From the NCBI GenBank assembly GCA_000727475.1, contig KL647305.1, forward strand, positions 2,489,255-2,553,254: 64,000 nt of DNA. Direction: 5' to 3'. This document shows, piece after piece, positions 37,118 to 48,825 of the stretch; the first letter of the stretch is position 1, and each line of letters begins with the position of its first letter. The notes beneath the pieces were generated by a model. That model saw only the letters and a list, made by a program, of their open reading frames with translations. It had not been told where the DNA came from and made no database searches. The translations under genes were made by a program, and so were the position numbers. Source of the stretch: Sarcocystis neurona (Eukaryota; Apicomplexa; Conoidasida; Eucoccidiorida; Sarcocystidae).

Positions 37118-37555
37118 GATACCTTGCACACGCCCAAAAGTGAGACCTCTAAAATCCTTCTGTTATGGTAACGACGATCTTGGAAGAGCCGCTCAGGTGT
37201 GTCTCCCGAAAGCTGCCCTGTGGTACGCTGGCCGCAGTTAAGGCTGTTGTGGTGCATCTGTTGCTCATGTCGACGCAGTCACGTTGAAAACGACGGCTTC
37301 CAAAAGACCCAAGTGTCGCCTTCTGCGCCACAGATGGTGACAAGAGCGTAGGCAAATGAATGACAGTCTTAATCAAACACCATCCAACATCGTTACGATA
37401 TTAGGCACTGTGCAAGCCTGAGAAGTACTCTGCGAGTATCCGTGGAATTGTGCTCCGTGAAAATGACGTCGTTCTTAGTGGGAAGTCTGGAAGGAGATGC
37501 ACGTCCAGAAACTGTGTGTGGGTGTGTGTGTATATATATATATATATATTTATAC

Positions 37556-37588
<33 letters not shown>

Positions 37589-40500
37589 CGTGACCGTATT
37601 GCGCCCACAGGAATGTTTTAGAATGTAGGATGCTGCGGGAGGAAAAGTTGGGTGAACCCACATCTATCTACCTATATATACATATATCTATATATATATG
37701 TATTTGGATGCATTCAAACTGAAGCGCCGAATTTGCAGTCACCTCGCAAAGTCGGCAATTTTATGTAGCGTTGTCACCTACAAAAAGTTTATCCCAGCTG
37801 CTCGTGCTGCGCTGTACGCCCCCGCCCTCTCGCAGAGACGCAAAACTGATGGATTTTAGCAAATTTTACACATGTTAGTGTGCTACTTGTCTCCGTACAA
37901 ATAGCACCCGCTGCATCTGATGGAGGCAGCGATGAAGCGTGTCGTTGGCAGGCGCGGCCGACCAGGCAGATTAAGGAATTGCCGTCAATGTACACAGCAG
38001 GTGGCAGCCGCGATCCACACGGGTACGTCCACATTGATCGTCGCTGCAAAGGTGGGCTCCCCATCCATCCGACTTCCCACGAATTACATCCAGACGCAGA
38101 AAATCTCATGAAGAGGTCCACTAAAGTTCAGATGAAGGACAAAATGTCTCCTTGTGTCTTACACATTGAGACTTGGTACCAGGTGGACACACCTACCGTG
38201 TGACGTCAAGGGATATGGAAGGTCCCAGTCAACTTGATGCTCAAAACAGCCAAAAAGAGCAAACTGTTGCAAACACCTCTTTTCCCGGAATGCAGAACCA
38301 CTCTTCGCTCCAAATATCTCCAGTTTAATACGCCCCCATGTGGTAGGTCCTAGACATAATATACATGCGGCACAAAGACTAACCTGCCGCAGGCGTTCAG
38401 GACGTATCCGCTTGCGACAGACGTGCTAGCGCTGATGTGAAGGATTCGGGTGTAAAGCTCCTTCCAGAAGTAAACATGCAACTAAAGCAACTCTATTTAG
38501 AGAGGCAACCATACGCATGCGCACAGCGTTGAAGAAGCGTAATCTGCTCACGGAGGCAGCGTTAGATTTCGCGGCAGCTTCGTTGCATGCATGATAAACT
38601 CTTCTATTCGCAACCACCACCCACGCTCAGACGGTGGTAGTAATCATAAAGACGGTGACGCGATAAAAGTGCGCCGGAAGTGCATACACGACCGATACAG
38701 CAGTAATCCCGCTGAAGCGCACGGCTGATTTGATATACAGGGCCGGCAAAACGACTTCGCAGCCTCGACAGCAGATCAGACACTGCAAGCGCGCTTGTGT
38801 AGAATGCGGTTGGTTGGATCACAAATGGTGACGTGTGGCCGTTTGGATGGCGTGCAACGGTTGAGCGGAACTGAGTGGTACTGCATGCAGATGGCAGTTG
38901 CGGGGCAGGTCAGTAACTAGCTACCTTTGTGCAGCCACTTCGAGTCATAATACCGGAACGGGTACGAGTGTTTTCAAATTTTGGAGAGGCGCACCACGTG
39001 CAAAGTGGGCCGGGAACTAGTATGAGGTTTTTACGAGTCCTTACGTTGGGGAACGCGGGCCCTGTCCTCAGCAGGCTACCTGACAGACACGGAGGGTGCG
39101 TCGTGTCGATGCATGTTCTATCGTCAGTGCACCGAAGTAGCAAAAAGCGTGCATTCGTGTTCGACTGCCCATTCCATCCACATCTACGTAGGGCAACACT
39201 CCTTCCAGCGAGTCCGTCAGGTGTTCTGAATATACATACGTGTGTATATATATATATGTATATTTTCAAGGCTCCCCGCTGCTGCGTCACGCCAAGGGAC
39301 TTTCGGCAACGTAGATTTACTGTAATGCACGAGGCATAATCTCGGCCTGCACGATCGCCTCATGACCAGGTCTCCGTACCAGCCAGAAAAGCCATGGCAG
39401 ACGCTTGTTTGTAGGTGGTGGTAGAAGTTGATACGGGCCATCTTGTTGCCCGTAAGTGTACGCCGAAATGTGCATGTAATGTTTATGTATATATGTGTGT
39501 ATAAGCGTATGCATATAGAGTGTTACACTGTTGAAACGATACAAGAAGGGCCTAGGGGATTTCCGATCGCCCGCGTAATATTCGAGAAATCCAAGAACGA
39601 ATCATTTTAAAAGTGGTACCCATTCCGCCAATATGTGGAACACGACTTCTGTGCTTCCTGGATAAAGCGACATACGTTTAGTTTTGCCGTCGCGCTACAT
39701 GCAAGTTGTGTAGATTGATATATACAAATACGTAGTATCAATCTACTACTACGGTGGAGTTACATTAGTACCGTCATGACGTATGTCACCGCGCTTCGTC
39801 GGTGTCTTCCTGGTTTTTAGTTGTTTCCAACAAAGGACGTATGCGGTTATTAACGACAACTGTATACATCCGCATATAAATGTGAAGAATACAGATGATC
39901 TCGTCAGAACAATTGCATATCCATTGGAACAGTGATACATGTCTGCATATCACCGCACAGGATATGTGATCCGAACACGATGAGGTGCATATCCAGACCT
40001 GTCGTCTACACGGCGGCTAAGAGGCACGTACGTAGAAATGCGGTTTGCGGCGTGAAGATATCAAGAACTATAGCGACGTAGCGATATACGCTACAAAACG
40101 CATTACAAAAATTAGTACAAAAATGTGTAGACACACGGATAGACGAACGCCCCACTTTGAGTTCACTTAGAGTAGTCGGAGGTCACCCCACGTGCACCAC
40201 GTTGAGTGCTATTAGGTCGTCTCTGCGACAGTACCCGGTTTATTCCGTCCATTCGTGGCGTACTTTAATGAGATCGTCGCTCCTGAGACGTGCGCTCAAT
40301 ATCAAGCACAACGTCGTGATAAACGTACAATGCGTACATCGGCAGCGCGCTCTTCACCCTCGTCGCCTCCGGGTTACCGAAAGCTCTGGCCTACTGCAGG
40401 ATAGACGTTGTGTCCTCGCACAGCAGCCTCTGACCAAGTTCGCGTGCAGTGTTGGACGACGGTCCAGCCCCAGCACCGGTGAACAATGCCACCTCTGAGC

Positions 40501-40809
40501 GGTGCACCCGTAGCAGACCGTTTCTTGCCAGATTACTGCGTGGACCGTCTCGTGCTGATTCTCCTCCGCTGGGGCAGTGGCACATATCTATAATGTGGAC
40601 AGAAGCATTCCGATGTATTCGCACGAGCTGGCGACTCCCCGGTTGGCATGTTCAACATTTAGGAGATACGGACTTTGATACCGCATGGGGCTCGCCTTTC
40701 TCTTCTGGTTACCGTCATTAACGAAAGTATTTCCCTGGAATTGTGGACGGTGAATTTGGCAGTCACTGCAGCGTCGTGCGTACAGTTTTCTCTCGCAGCA
40801 CGTCAGACA
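37118..40809. other. No supported gene; microsatellites
   Basis: This is the region between the FNR 3' end and the BUD13 5' end. Overlapping ORFs near 37.79-38.20 kb on both strands have plausible composition but no splice context or domain. (TA)n tracts are listed separately or lie at 37670-37700 and 39237-39263. The promoter of BUD13 should lie just above 37117, but I see no diagnostic element. Confidence 0.4.
37517..37583. repeat. (TG)n/(TA)n compound microsatellite
   Basis: A short TG run passes into TA repeats with one TTTATACA interruption. It lies about 400 bases upstream of the BUD13 start codon. Confidence 0.9.
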
Positions 40810-43596
40810 TCAGTATACCTCAACGTGCCACCGGCGCTCCACTTTTAACTGACGAACTAGGGACCCCTCTGCCAACTGCCTCTCAGCTGCCATACGATTA
40901 AGCACAGATTCCACACCGACAAGCATGTCTCTCACGCCGCACACGTAGAGGTGCCCTTTCTTGTTCGCCAGTGCATCCCACACCTTTCCTCTTTCATTCC
41001 ACATCAGGTCCTGAAAAAAAAGTAACCATTGTATTATCTTATCAAAAACGCGTTTGCTCCAGCAGAACTTACACTTCGAACAGAACATCTGATGTCCTTT
41101 TCACGTCAGATGATCCGCCCTCCCGTCGATTCAGCGTAGCATTCGCTCGGGCGCAAGGTGCTAGTAGGTGCTGCGTATTGTCGAGATTGTTCAACACATT
41201 GTATACTACTCGCCAGCGCACGTCGCGAATACACCTAAGTGGCCCGTAGAAACGATACCTGTATATATGTTTTTCTCTCTCCATTTGCCGGCCGTGACCA
41301 TGCGAAGTGAATGTCGATGCCATGTTCGTCATTTTTGGCCTTAAGCGCCTGCCACTCCGCCATGTACGGAAGTGACGCGGCGGAACGGGAACCGAGGAAG
41401 ACGAAAACCTCTCGCGCTGCAGTTTGCAGATCAAGGCGCCCCTCATAGGCATATGTTGCATGCTACCTCGGAGCGGCTTCATCTGCCGCAAGGACAGACA
41501 TGGTGCATGGGTAAATTGTCTGTAGAGAAATACAGCCGACTCGCTGTGAGTGATTAAGCGCCGCGCTCTCAAGTTGATCAGCACTTCCGGAAAATTGCCA
41601 AGGTTGGACTTGGCACTGGGTCGCGCCTATTCGGCGGCCCTATGCCGCGCAGATGAAGTGGGGTCATATGCTGTCCGGAGTGTAGGTGTTCACGTGTCAT
41701 TTTGCACGTGGTACGTTGTATGGTGTAGGCAGGTGGCACGCGCTTACATCGGATGTTCTGGAAGCCTCGACTGGCGCAGACGTGCGCCATATGGCTGCGA
41801 AACGGCGCAACCCCAGTTCCAGTTCCAAGCATCACTAACGGAGGGGAACCTTGCACGGGCAGGAGCAGCGCTTTTCCTACAGGACCTGCGAACGAGGGGA
41901 TGTACTGTGCAGATTCATCACGAATAAATACAAGTGCGCGGCCATACACCGCCAGTAGTACTTGGGGGCTTAACAAAGAGTAAATGAGCACGTCCCTAAA
42001 CAAAACGCCCACCATTCCAAAGCAACTTTCGATTGCAGACATTAACCTGCGTACGTGTCTTCGAAACAGATGTAGCTGTTCTGCAGCTTGAGGTGAGCAC
42101 CAGAACGTTACTCACGACAGAACTGCGTATATGCTGTTGCTCGTTCGGATAAATTTTGGTCGCACAGCACTTACGGCGTACCGCTTACTGCTACCGTGTC
42201 ACCGGGTCTGACACTGCAGATGTAGTTGGAGCAGAGCCCGTCCTTCGCAGGTTCGCGCACCCCTGTGACGGGGTTCCTGTACAAATGTTTCTTGACACAC
42301 TAGACGCAAACACAGAACGCATCCACCCCTGAAGATCCACATGAGCGTCCCTCGGTACGCGGCTACAGAGTGTAGCCAGGAAACTCTGGCTTCCTGGCTA
42401 GTTAGTACCGCACTACTACTAGTACAGTAGAAGAGGCTAACAATAAAACATTGGTGTGCACGTACTGTGATGAAAAATGCTGCAGACGTAAGAAAAGTTA
42501 AATCAACTTTTCAGGGAGTGCTGGCACAGGAATCCAGATATGTCTGGTTACCGCGACATCGGCTTACAAGGGTGAAGGTATTGCCTGAGCCGTCATCTCC
42601 CTGGCGCCCCGATGCAATGCTGTATAGACGCGGGCGCACCCAGAGTCTGCCAGTTCGCGGCAACTTCTCACTGCCAGCAATCAAGCCGTCCTCAGTCACC
42701 AGTGTCGTTGCTTTTCCAGCCGGTGACGCTGCAAGCAGCCGTGGAATGATCCCCACCGACTGACCTTCGCGGAAGCACAGCTTCCCCTGGTGGTCCAGGA
42801 CGATGCTAAATATCTCCGGCGCGGCCGACGCCGCCGAGGCTGATTCTGTGGAACCACTGCTTTCCCCATTGATCTGCTGAATAGAGACTACTTTGCAGAG
42901 GAGAGGGGAAGCAGGATGGTACCTGGGTGATAGACCAGTCGGCACGCCCATCCGATGACGAATATTGTCAGTCGAGGATCACGAGAATGCGATGTCGATC
43001 CAGGAAACTAGCACCAACGCATCCGTTGATCATGGCTTTACATATGCTCTACACGGGAATCAGCAGACTGAGTAGTGGTCTCATCAGAGCATCTTCAGCT
43101 TTAAGTGAATGCGAAATGTCGTCGGCGTGGAGCAAAGAATTCGTCAAGACCACCAACACACTGTGCGGTGACGGCGCATAACCACGTAGAAAAACGTACG
43201 CTTCAATCTTCTCGTCTTTTCCAAGGAGTGCCTGCAGTGGCGTCTGCTGCCCTAGCTTCGTTTCCGGGAGCTCCCCATCCAAGGCAGAAACAATCCGACC
43301 TTCCAGTCTGTCAACAATCCGCTGGCGAAATAAATTTTGACGCGCTTCCGCGACACCTGCTGCGCGGCGCCTCGGGGCTCCCCACAGCACGAAACCAATT
43401 ATAGTCGCACCACGTTGGTGACAGTACTGGCCACCCGTATTATGCGCGGCAGTCCACTTCGGCCTCGCCCTCTTCCATACCCTGCACGCAGAGCTGGAAG
43501 ACAGACAATGCAGCGGAACGAGAAATTGCGACAACACCTCACGTGCAATCGGATTCGTCCGTGTGTGCTTCCAGCTGCGAACGGAACTGACTCCAT
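40810..43596 (-). CDS. FNR: Plant-type ferredoxin-NADP+ reductase, probably apicoplast-targeted
   Basis: Exons 43596-43414 (tentative), 43321-43200, 42922-42568, 42299-42182, 41885-41748, 41416-41259 and 41010-40810 close in phase and give about 424 residues. The enzyme moves electrons between NADPH and a 2Fe-2S ferredoxin; in apicomplexans it works in the plastid, supplying reduced ferredoxin to isoprenoid and Fe-S assembly enzymes. The FAD domain shows REGQSVGIIP and RPRLYSIAS. CSNYICSVRPGD and SGPVGKALLLP follow, then the NADP+ domain with GTGTGVAPFRS, FVFLGSR, HLYVCG and the C-terminal WHVEVY with its terminal Tyr. All cofactor motifs look intact. A Ser/Ala-rich insert of about 20 residues (ESSGSTESASAASAAP) lies early in the FAD domain. 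The region before residue ~100 is Arg/Ser-rich like a transit peptide, but no classic signal peptide is visible. The first intron has a weak GTGGTG donor, so the true start may lie farther upstream. Confidence 0.93.
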
Positions 43597-46500
43597 CACT
43601 TAGTTATAATGTAAATGCCGATAACGTGCGTACAGGTGCGAGCCGCGGCGGCGCCTCCATGCCGCGTACGGGACAGGGGTTTGGGACCCCTGATACAATG
43701 AACATCAGGTGTTGTCAGACGTCGTACGACGCAAACGGTAGGTACGGCGTGACCGGATGTGGGTAAGCACCAAGAGTAGACTCACTCTATCTCACAGAAC
43801 GGAACCACGAGCAGAACTGTCTGCTGCTGCAACTTTGGTCACAAGGATGTCCCCCTTCAAGGTGCGCGCAACTGCGCACGTCTCCTGGCGTATGTAAAGC
43901 GTGCCTCCGGAGACATGAAAATAGTGTCTACTGTCTTGGTATCCTTCCTGCGAGCGGCAAAACGTACGTCTCTACCGTCAAACATACAACTCTATACAGT
44001 ACGAAGTTCCCTTCCGTCTACATTCTCCTCCTATGCCGCCGCCTGACAGTCGCTGTCAATTATTTAGTGGTCACAGAAAGGTTTACCAGGAGGAAAGGGT
44101 TCTCTCGTGGGTGTCCGGTGAGGTGCACGGGGCGCCCACGTGTTTATCGCAAAGTGCTCCAGCACAAGAAAATGGGCATACGGAATAGACTATTAGGTAG
44201 AGCGCTGCTGCATACAGTGGGCACGCAGCAGTAGAGATGGAGACCGTAAACAGATAGGGCGCGCGTGATGAGGATCGGGGAACGGTAAGCGGCAGAAGGA
44301 GAGGCAGGAAGAGGAGGAGAACGAGAACACCGAAGCGCCGGCCTAAGTAATGCGCGGGAAGTTTGGATCCGCAACTCAGCAGTACAGCTATGCGGGGCGA
44401 TACGAAGTTCCTCCAGAAAGGAACGCCACTTTTAGACGAACCCGTCATGGGGGGCGAAGGTGCTAATACCGCAGCGGACGTTAAACGGCGCCACACATCG
44501 GGGTTAAACGGTTGCACCAGCCATCACTGCGCCTGAATGTTTTTTTAATAAGGGAAGTCTCATAACTCGTATCAAGAGCAACAACGCAAAAGAGCGACGC
44601 ACTCGCACGCCCGCCTGACCCTTGCTCTTTTGTCCCCTCCGCACGAGCACCGTGTTTTGCTTTGACACGATTCAGTAGCTACTGCTGCTGCTCGGCGGGG
44701 CCCGTGCCCGAAGGCGACCGCACCCGACAGCGGACAATAAGTACAAAGCACAGCTCCTGCAGTGCAGTATCCAGAATATTCGAACGACGTGCAAGCAAAG
44801 CTGTGCACATAGTTCCATCCCCAGGACACATGCGGTCGCTTGAAAACATGTGTGTGATGTCGTAAAGACACTAAATCGCTGACGCACAAGTGGATACTTC
44901 CAAAGTGGCAGTAGCGTACAAACTGCAAACCCTCCCTGGTTTTACCTTCGTATGCATGGATTGAGTGGAGCCGACTGGGCGGAACATATGCATTGTGAGC
45001 ACTAACTGTGTGCCTAACATTTTTGAAATATCCCCTTTAAGCTGGTAACTGGTTACTTGCGGGTAACGGGTGTCGGGCAACCTCGTGCGATACGCGCGAA
45101 CAGCGCACCTTCTACCGCATGCAACCCAAAGACCCAGAGGCTGCGTAGGCCGCGAGACACTAAGGAAGCGAGACCACAGCTCTTTTTAGTGGAGCGACAA
45201 TGAGGAATTTTTTTAAATGGAATGAGTGTTGAGGTGATGTATCGCACAGAGCTGGCAGCAACGGTTGAGGAAGCAACTTGACCACACGGTACCAGTCACG
45301 CGGTTAGCAGTCAATCCGTGCGGTCTGCGAGCCGCTACGGCCTGCGCCGTTCACACATAGAGCCCCAGACAGCCTCACGCGACGCCGTCAACATAGTCTG
45401 TTCTCACAAAAATCTAGGGACTGTTTAGATTGATTTTGCCTCCGCGCAGCAGTCCCACCTTTGTGGCACGTAGTTGCCCCAGCATGGTGCATCCTGTGCG
45501 TCACAGGCTAAATTTGGCTTCCACACCCATCCGTTATTAGTTGAATAAGATGTTCATTGCGCGCTTTTCGTGCAGTCCTTGTAGTACCAGGTGGTTCACT
45601 GCGTTCACGTCCAACCTACGCCATCTGCAGAGTCAGATTTCTCCACTAAGGGCCAGGTTCGGCCGTATCGAACTCCTCTTTCAAAGCTGTTTTCGAGAGA
45701 AGGTGTACGGACACGTCATTCATGGAAGGGCGGTGCTCCGGTGTGTCCGCTTATCGGCTGCGTTTCCGTTAACCTGTTTTTTCAAGTAAGGAAGACCTCG
45801 GAGCAGGGCGGATGTGTGAGGCATGCGGCACGTCTCACCTGGCGCACTGGTATTGCCCTAGCCGTAACATAGAATGTTTTTATTATGTGGAAAAGAATGA
45901 CACCGGATGGACATCTGTGGTACGCGCGACATATCACGTCTCTACAAGTAGCACCGTCACTGCAGCGTGGTCACGTGTGTGAGGAACGTGGACGCTTTCG
46001 TTACACGGAAAGAAGGGAAGCCGGATGGGTAAGAGCATAGTTGTCTGGTAGTGTCATTGGGAACCCACCGTCAGGACGACCGCAGAGGAAGGACGCCGTA
46101 AGAGTATTGCTGTCTGCTAGTGTCGTTGGATTGCCAGCGTTCGGAGGCCCGTAAAGGAAGGACCCGACCGACGCCACCTGTGATCCAGATTGCGTGTACG
46201 TGGGCGTCCCTTTGGACACGTCTAAAGGAGAGCGGGCACGCAGAAACGTTATTCACGTTTCTGCGCAACGTGGGGGTTGCGGCCGCGGCTTTACAACGTG
46301 GGTAACCTCTAGGATATTAACAGTTCTGCGCTCTAGTTCAACTCTTCTGCGCGTGGCAATTCTTTGGCATTCAAACAGAGTTATGACTCAAAAGCGCGTG
46401 AACTGTTAACAAGTTCCGCCAGGTCTAAAATGCTGCTTTTCCAGCCGGGTAAGCTGACTGTGCCACCCACAAGAAGGCACGCACACACGCAGCACCCGGA

Positions 46501-46895
46501 AAACCAAATCAAATTGGATGCAGCTGCCGCCTGTACTGTGTGGACGCATCTTACGTCACGGAATTTCGTGAGGAGAAGCGCACACAAAGTGCAAAAGGAG
46601 TCGGACACGCGTAGTATACGGCGGCAATTTTTGCATTCGTCTGCCCACTTGTAGCCGTTGTAGAGCGCAGACGAGGAATCAGCCTTCGTCACGCGCAGGC
46701 TGGTTCAGTTCAGGACATCCGCTGCGCAGCTACCTTCCCGCTGAACACCGTTGGTCTCACCAGCGTAGAAAATCTTGTTTGCTGCACCCCGTGAGTGGGG
46801 GTGTTCTTTCTCCATCTCATCCGTTATTCCTGTCGCTTATCTTCGCCAACACTGTGTAGTACTGGAAATAGGACTCTCTAGGACCAACATTCACA
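43597..46895. other. No firmly supported gene
   Basis: A minus-strand frame at 44517-44083 has an internal ATG and a hydrophobic stretch (LVLLLFLPLLLPL) and might encode a small membrane protein, but there is no other support. Overlapping plus- and minus-strand frames at 46.36-46.69 kb are both plausible. A 69-base-period repeat near 46.0 kb is listed separately. The 5' end of FNR may extend into the first part. Confidence 0.3.
46029..46166. repeat. Diverged tandem repeat, period 69 bases
   Basis: Units beginning GTAAGAG at 46029 and 46098 align over their whole length with many substitutions; a partial earlier copy may precede 46029. On the minus strand the units read as 23-residue repeats (SFLYGPPNAGNPTTLADSN and SFLCGRPDGGFPMTLPDNY). 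The preserved multiple-of-three period would fit a former or present coding repeat. Confidence 0.65.
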
Positions 46896-47318
46896 GTGTC
46901 TTGTCGAGCATCGATTTCAGCACCATTGCTGCACTTACTGAGCGACTATACCAGTACACTTCTATCGGCTACGGTCGTACACCCGACTGATATGCTGGTG
47001 GAACATAGTGTGTTGCCAAAACTGAACCAGTTTCTGCACCGGTGTGCGACACTCCTTGACAGCAGAGGTGCGCACGCGGAAAGTGGAGACGAAGGCGACA
47101 ACGTAGTCCTCCCTCGGAGAAGCACCTTGTCTTTCAAAGGCAGATCTGCGAATTCATACTCATGCAGTTTACGTAAACAGGTTGGGGACTCTCTAAAGGG
47201 GCACCCCGAGCTTCCCGTACGCATCAGGACTCGCCAAAGCAATAGAGCCCCACACTCACATTCAAAACGCAGCACCTTGTTAGATAAGGGGTGTTATAAC
47301 CTTAGGAGACGTCAGTGA
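46896..47318 (+). CDS. Possible exon of an unidentified plus-strand gene
   Basis: This open plus-strand frame of 140 codons ends in TGA. Its composition is normal for coding sequence (VLPKLNQFLHRCATLLDSRG, acidic ESGDEGD, then a basic Ser-rich end). The N-terminal boundary is unknown: the frame opens at a TTG and a neighbouring frame (46775-46990) also reads well, so an intron may connect them. The opposite strand is open too. No domain is recognised. Confidence 0.25.
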   Translation: MSCRASISAPLLHLLSDYTSTLLSATVVHPTDMLVEHSVLPKLNQFLHRCATLLDSRGAHAESGDEGDNVVLPRRSTLSFKGRSANSYSCSLRKQVGDSLKGHPELPVRIRTRQSNRAPHSHSKRSTLLDKGCYNLRRRQ

Positions 47319-47641
47319 GCTTATTCTTTGTGTTTCGTACAGTCTACACCTACGACTGGAGTGTTTAGGTCACGGAGAGGCCGTAGCAACCCGCCGATCA
47401 CTTAGCACCAGTTCTCAACACAAAACTTCCTGACAGCACAACCTGAATGCCTTTCGATTTTTCGTTAGAATCTGTTGTAGTCGCTGCCGCTCAATACCAG
47501 AGGTGAGTTCAAGTGTTCGAACTAGCACGCATAAACTCTCGCGGGCAGAAGCAGAAAAGCCCTGGGGGTCGCGTCTTGTAAGATCTGTACAGGAACGCTG
47601 CACGCATCAAACTCTATCCCCCACGAGTTTTTTACGTCAAC

Positions 47642-48825
47642 GTGCTTCCTAATCCGTTATGGCCTAAAAAATATGTGAAATCTTCATTAGGAATTGCGTC
47701 TCAACTTACGAACCACGAGATGATCCTCGTTGACTCGTTATCGAATGTTTCACTCAGGGAAAATACGCAAAGGGACACGTGCTCCCTAATCATATGTAGT
47801 AGAATGGCAGCATTTTTACCTTGCCGCATAGTGTACATTGTGTCAGACCCGCAGAGGCAGAGGATTTCCTACCCTTTAAAACCATGCACGCTCCGCCGGA
47901 GTGGTCTGTAGTTGCTGAACGTGTGCTCGCCAAAATAGTCTGGCGGCATGAACACTCTAGAACCTTTCCACAAAGCATGCAAACCTCCATTAATATCATT
48001 CACACGGCGCACGCGGTCGTCTTGTCACGGCACACTACACCCTCGTAGTGGGTGTTCAGCGCCAAATTCCTGGAGACTCGCCTTACGTGGAAGCGACACC
48101 TTCTGTTTGATTAGGAAATACATGTGCAAGAGAACAGGTAAGCCGTCCCTCTACGACTGTCACATACGAGAGCGTGCAGTTCGTATTCCTTCCAGCTTTG
48201 AACCTGCTGGGTTTGACACCTGCGACAATTTCACTTGTAGCTCTCACAAGGGCTGCCTAGCGAAGGCCGCATTTGCGGTCATGTGGCGGCACTTAAACTC
48301 GTTTATTTCCTGCATTGAAAACACTCTGCCACACTGCGGGCCAAGCCAGGGACGGAGTGTGCAACTTCTCTCCGCCGCTGGCATCGGATGAACTGTAGCA
48401 CCTCTTTCTCACAGTCTTACGGGGCAACATGCCGTCCACTCAAAAATACTTTAGGCACAGAAGTTGGTGGATCGAGATGACACCACCTCACTAAGAGATG
48501 CCTCACGAGCACGATGGTATGTGCATATATGTACTTCTGAAGTACAACGTCGACTGACATGTGCTGAGATACGTCCGTACCAAGCGTGATGTCGCGGACG
48601 GCTGAACGTCTGATCCCCACCTTAGTGTTTCTTCTTGTACATTGTTCTCGAGCACCAGAGTATTCGCAGAGCATCCGTGAAGAACTGAAGGGATATGCAG
48701 CTTGGGGATTCGAATGGCTGAGGACACATTTGTTGAGCCTTCACAGAGTTGTATCCCAAGCGAAACACCGCCCGCTGCAGGCCCTCATACGTTTTGTCGC
48801 TCGCACTTCCCAGGTTGTGTCCTGA
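47642..48825 (+). CDS. Possible further plus-strand exons, function unknown
   Basis: Three plus-strand segments have coding-like composition: about 47845-48048 (PPEWSVVAERVLAKIVWRHE), about 48140-48391 and 48586-48825. The last reads LIPTLVFLLVHCSRAPEYSQ followed by SIREELKGYA, which loosely resembles the I/J-helix region of cytochrome P450s (hydrophobic helix, then hPExxxxIREEL). I find no haem-binding Cys motif downstream, and the minus strand at 48622-48894 is also open, so the resemblance may be chance. Exon boundaries are not established. Confidence 0.22.
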
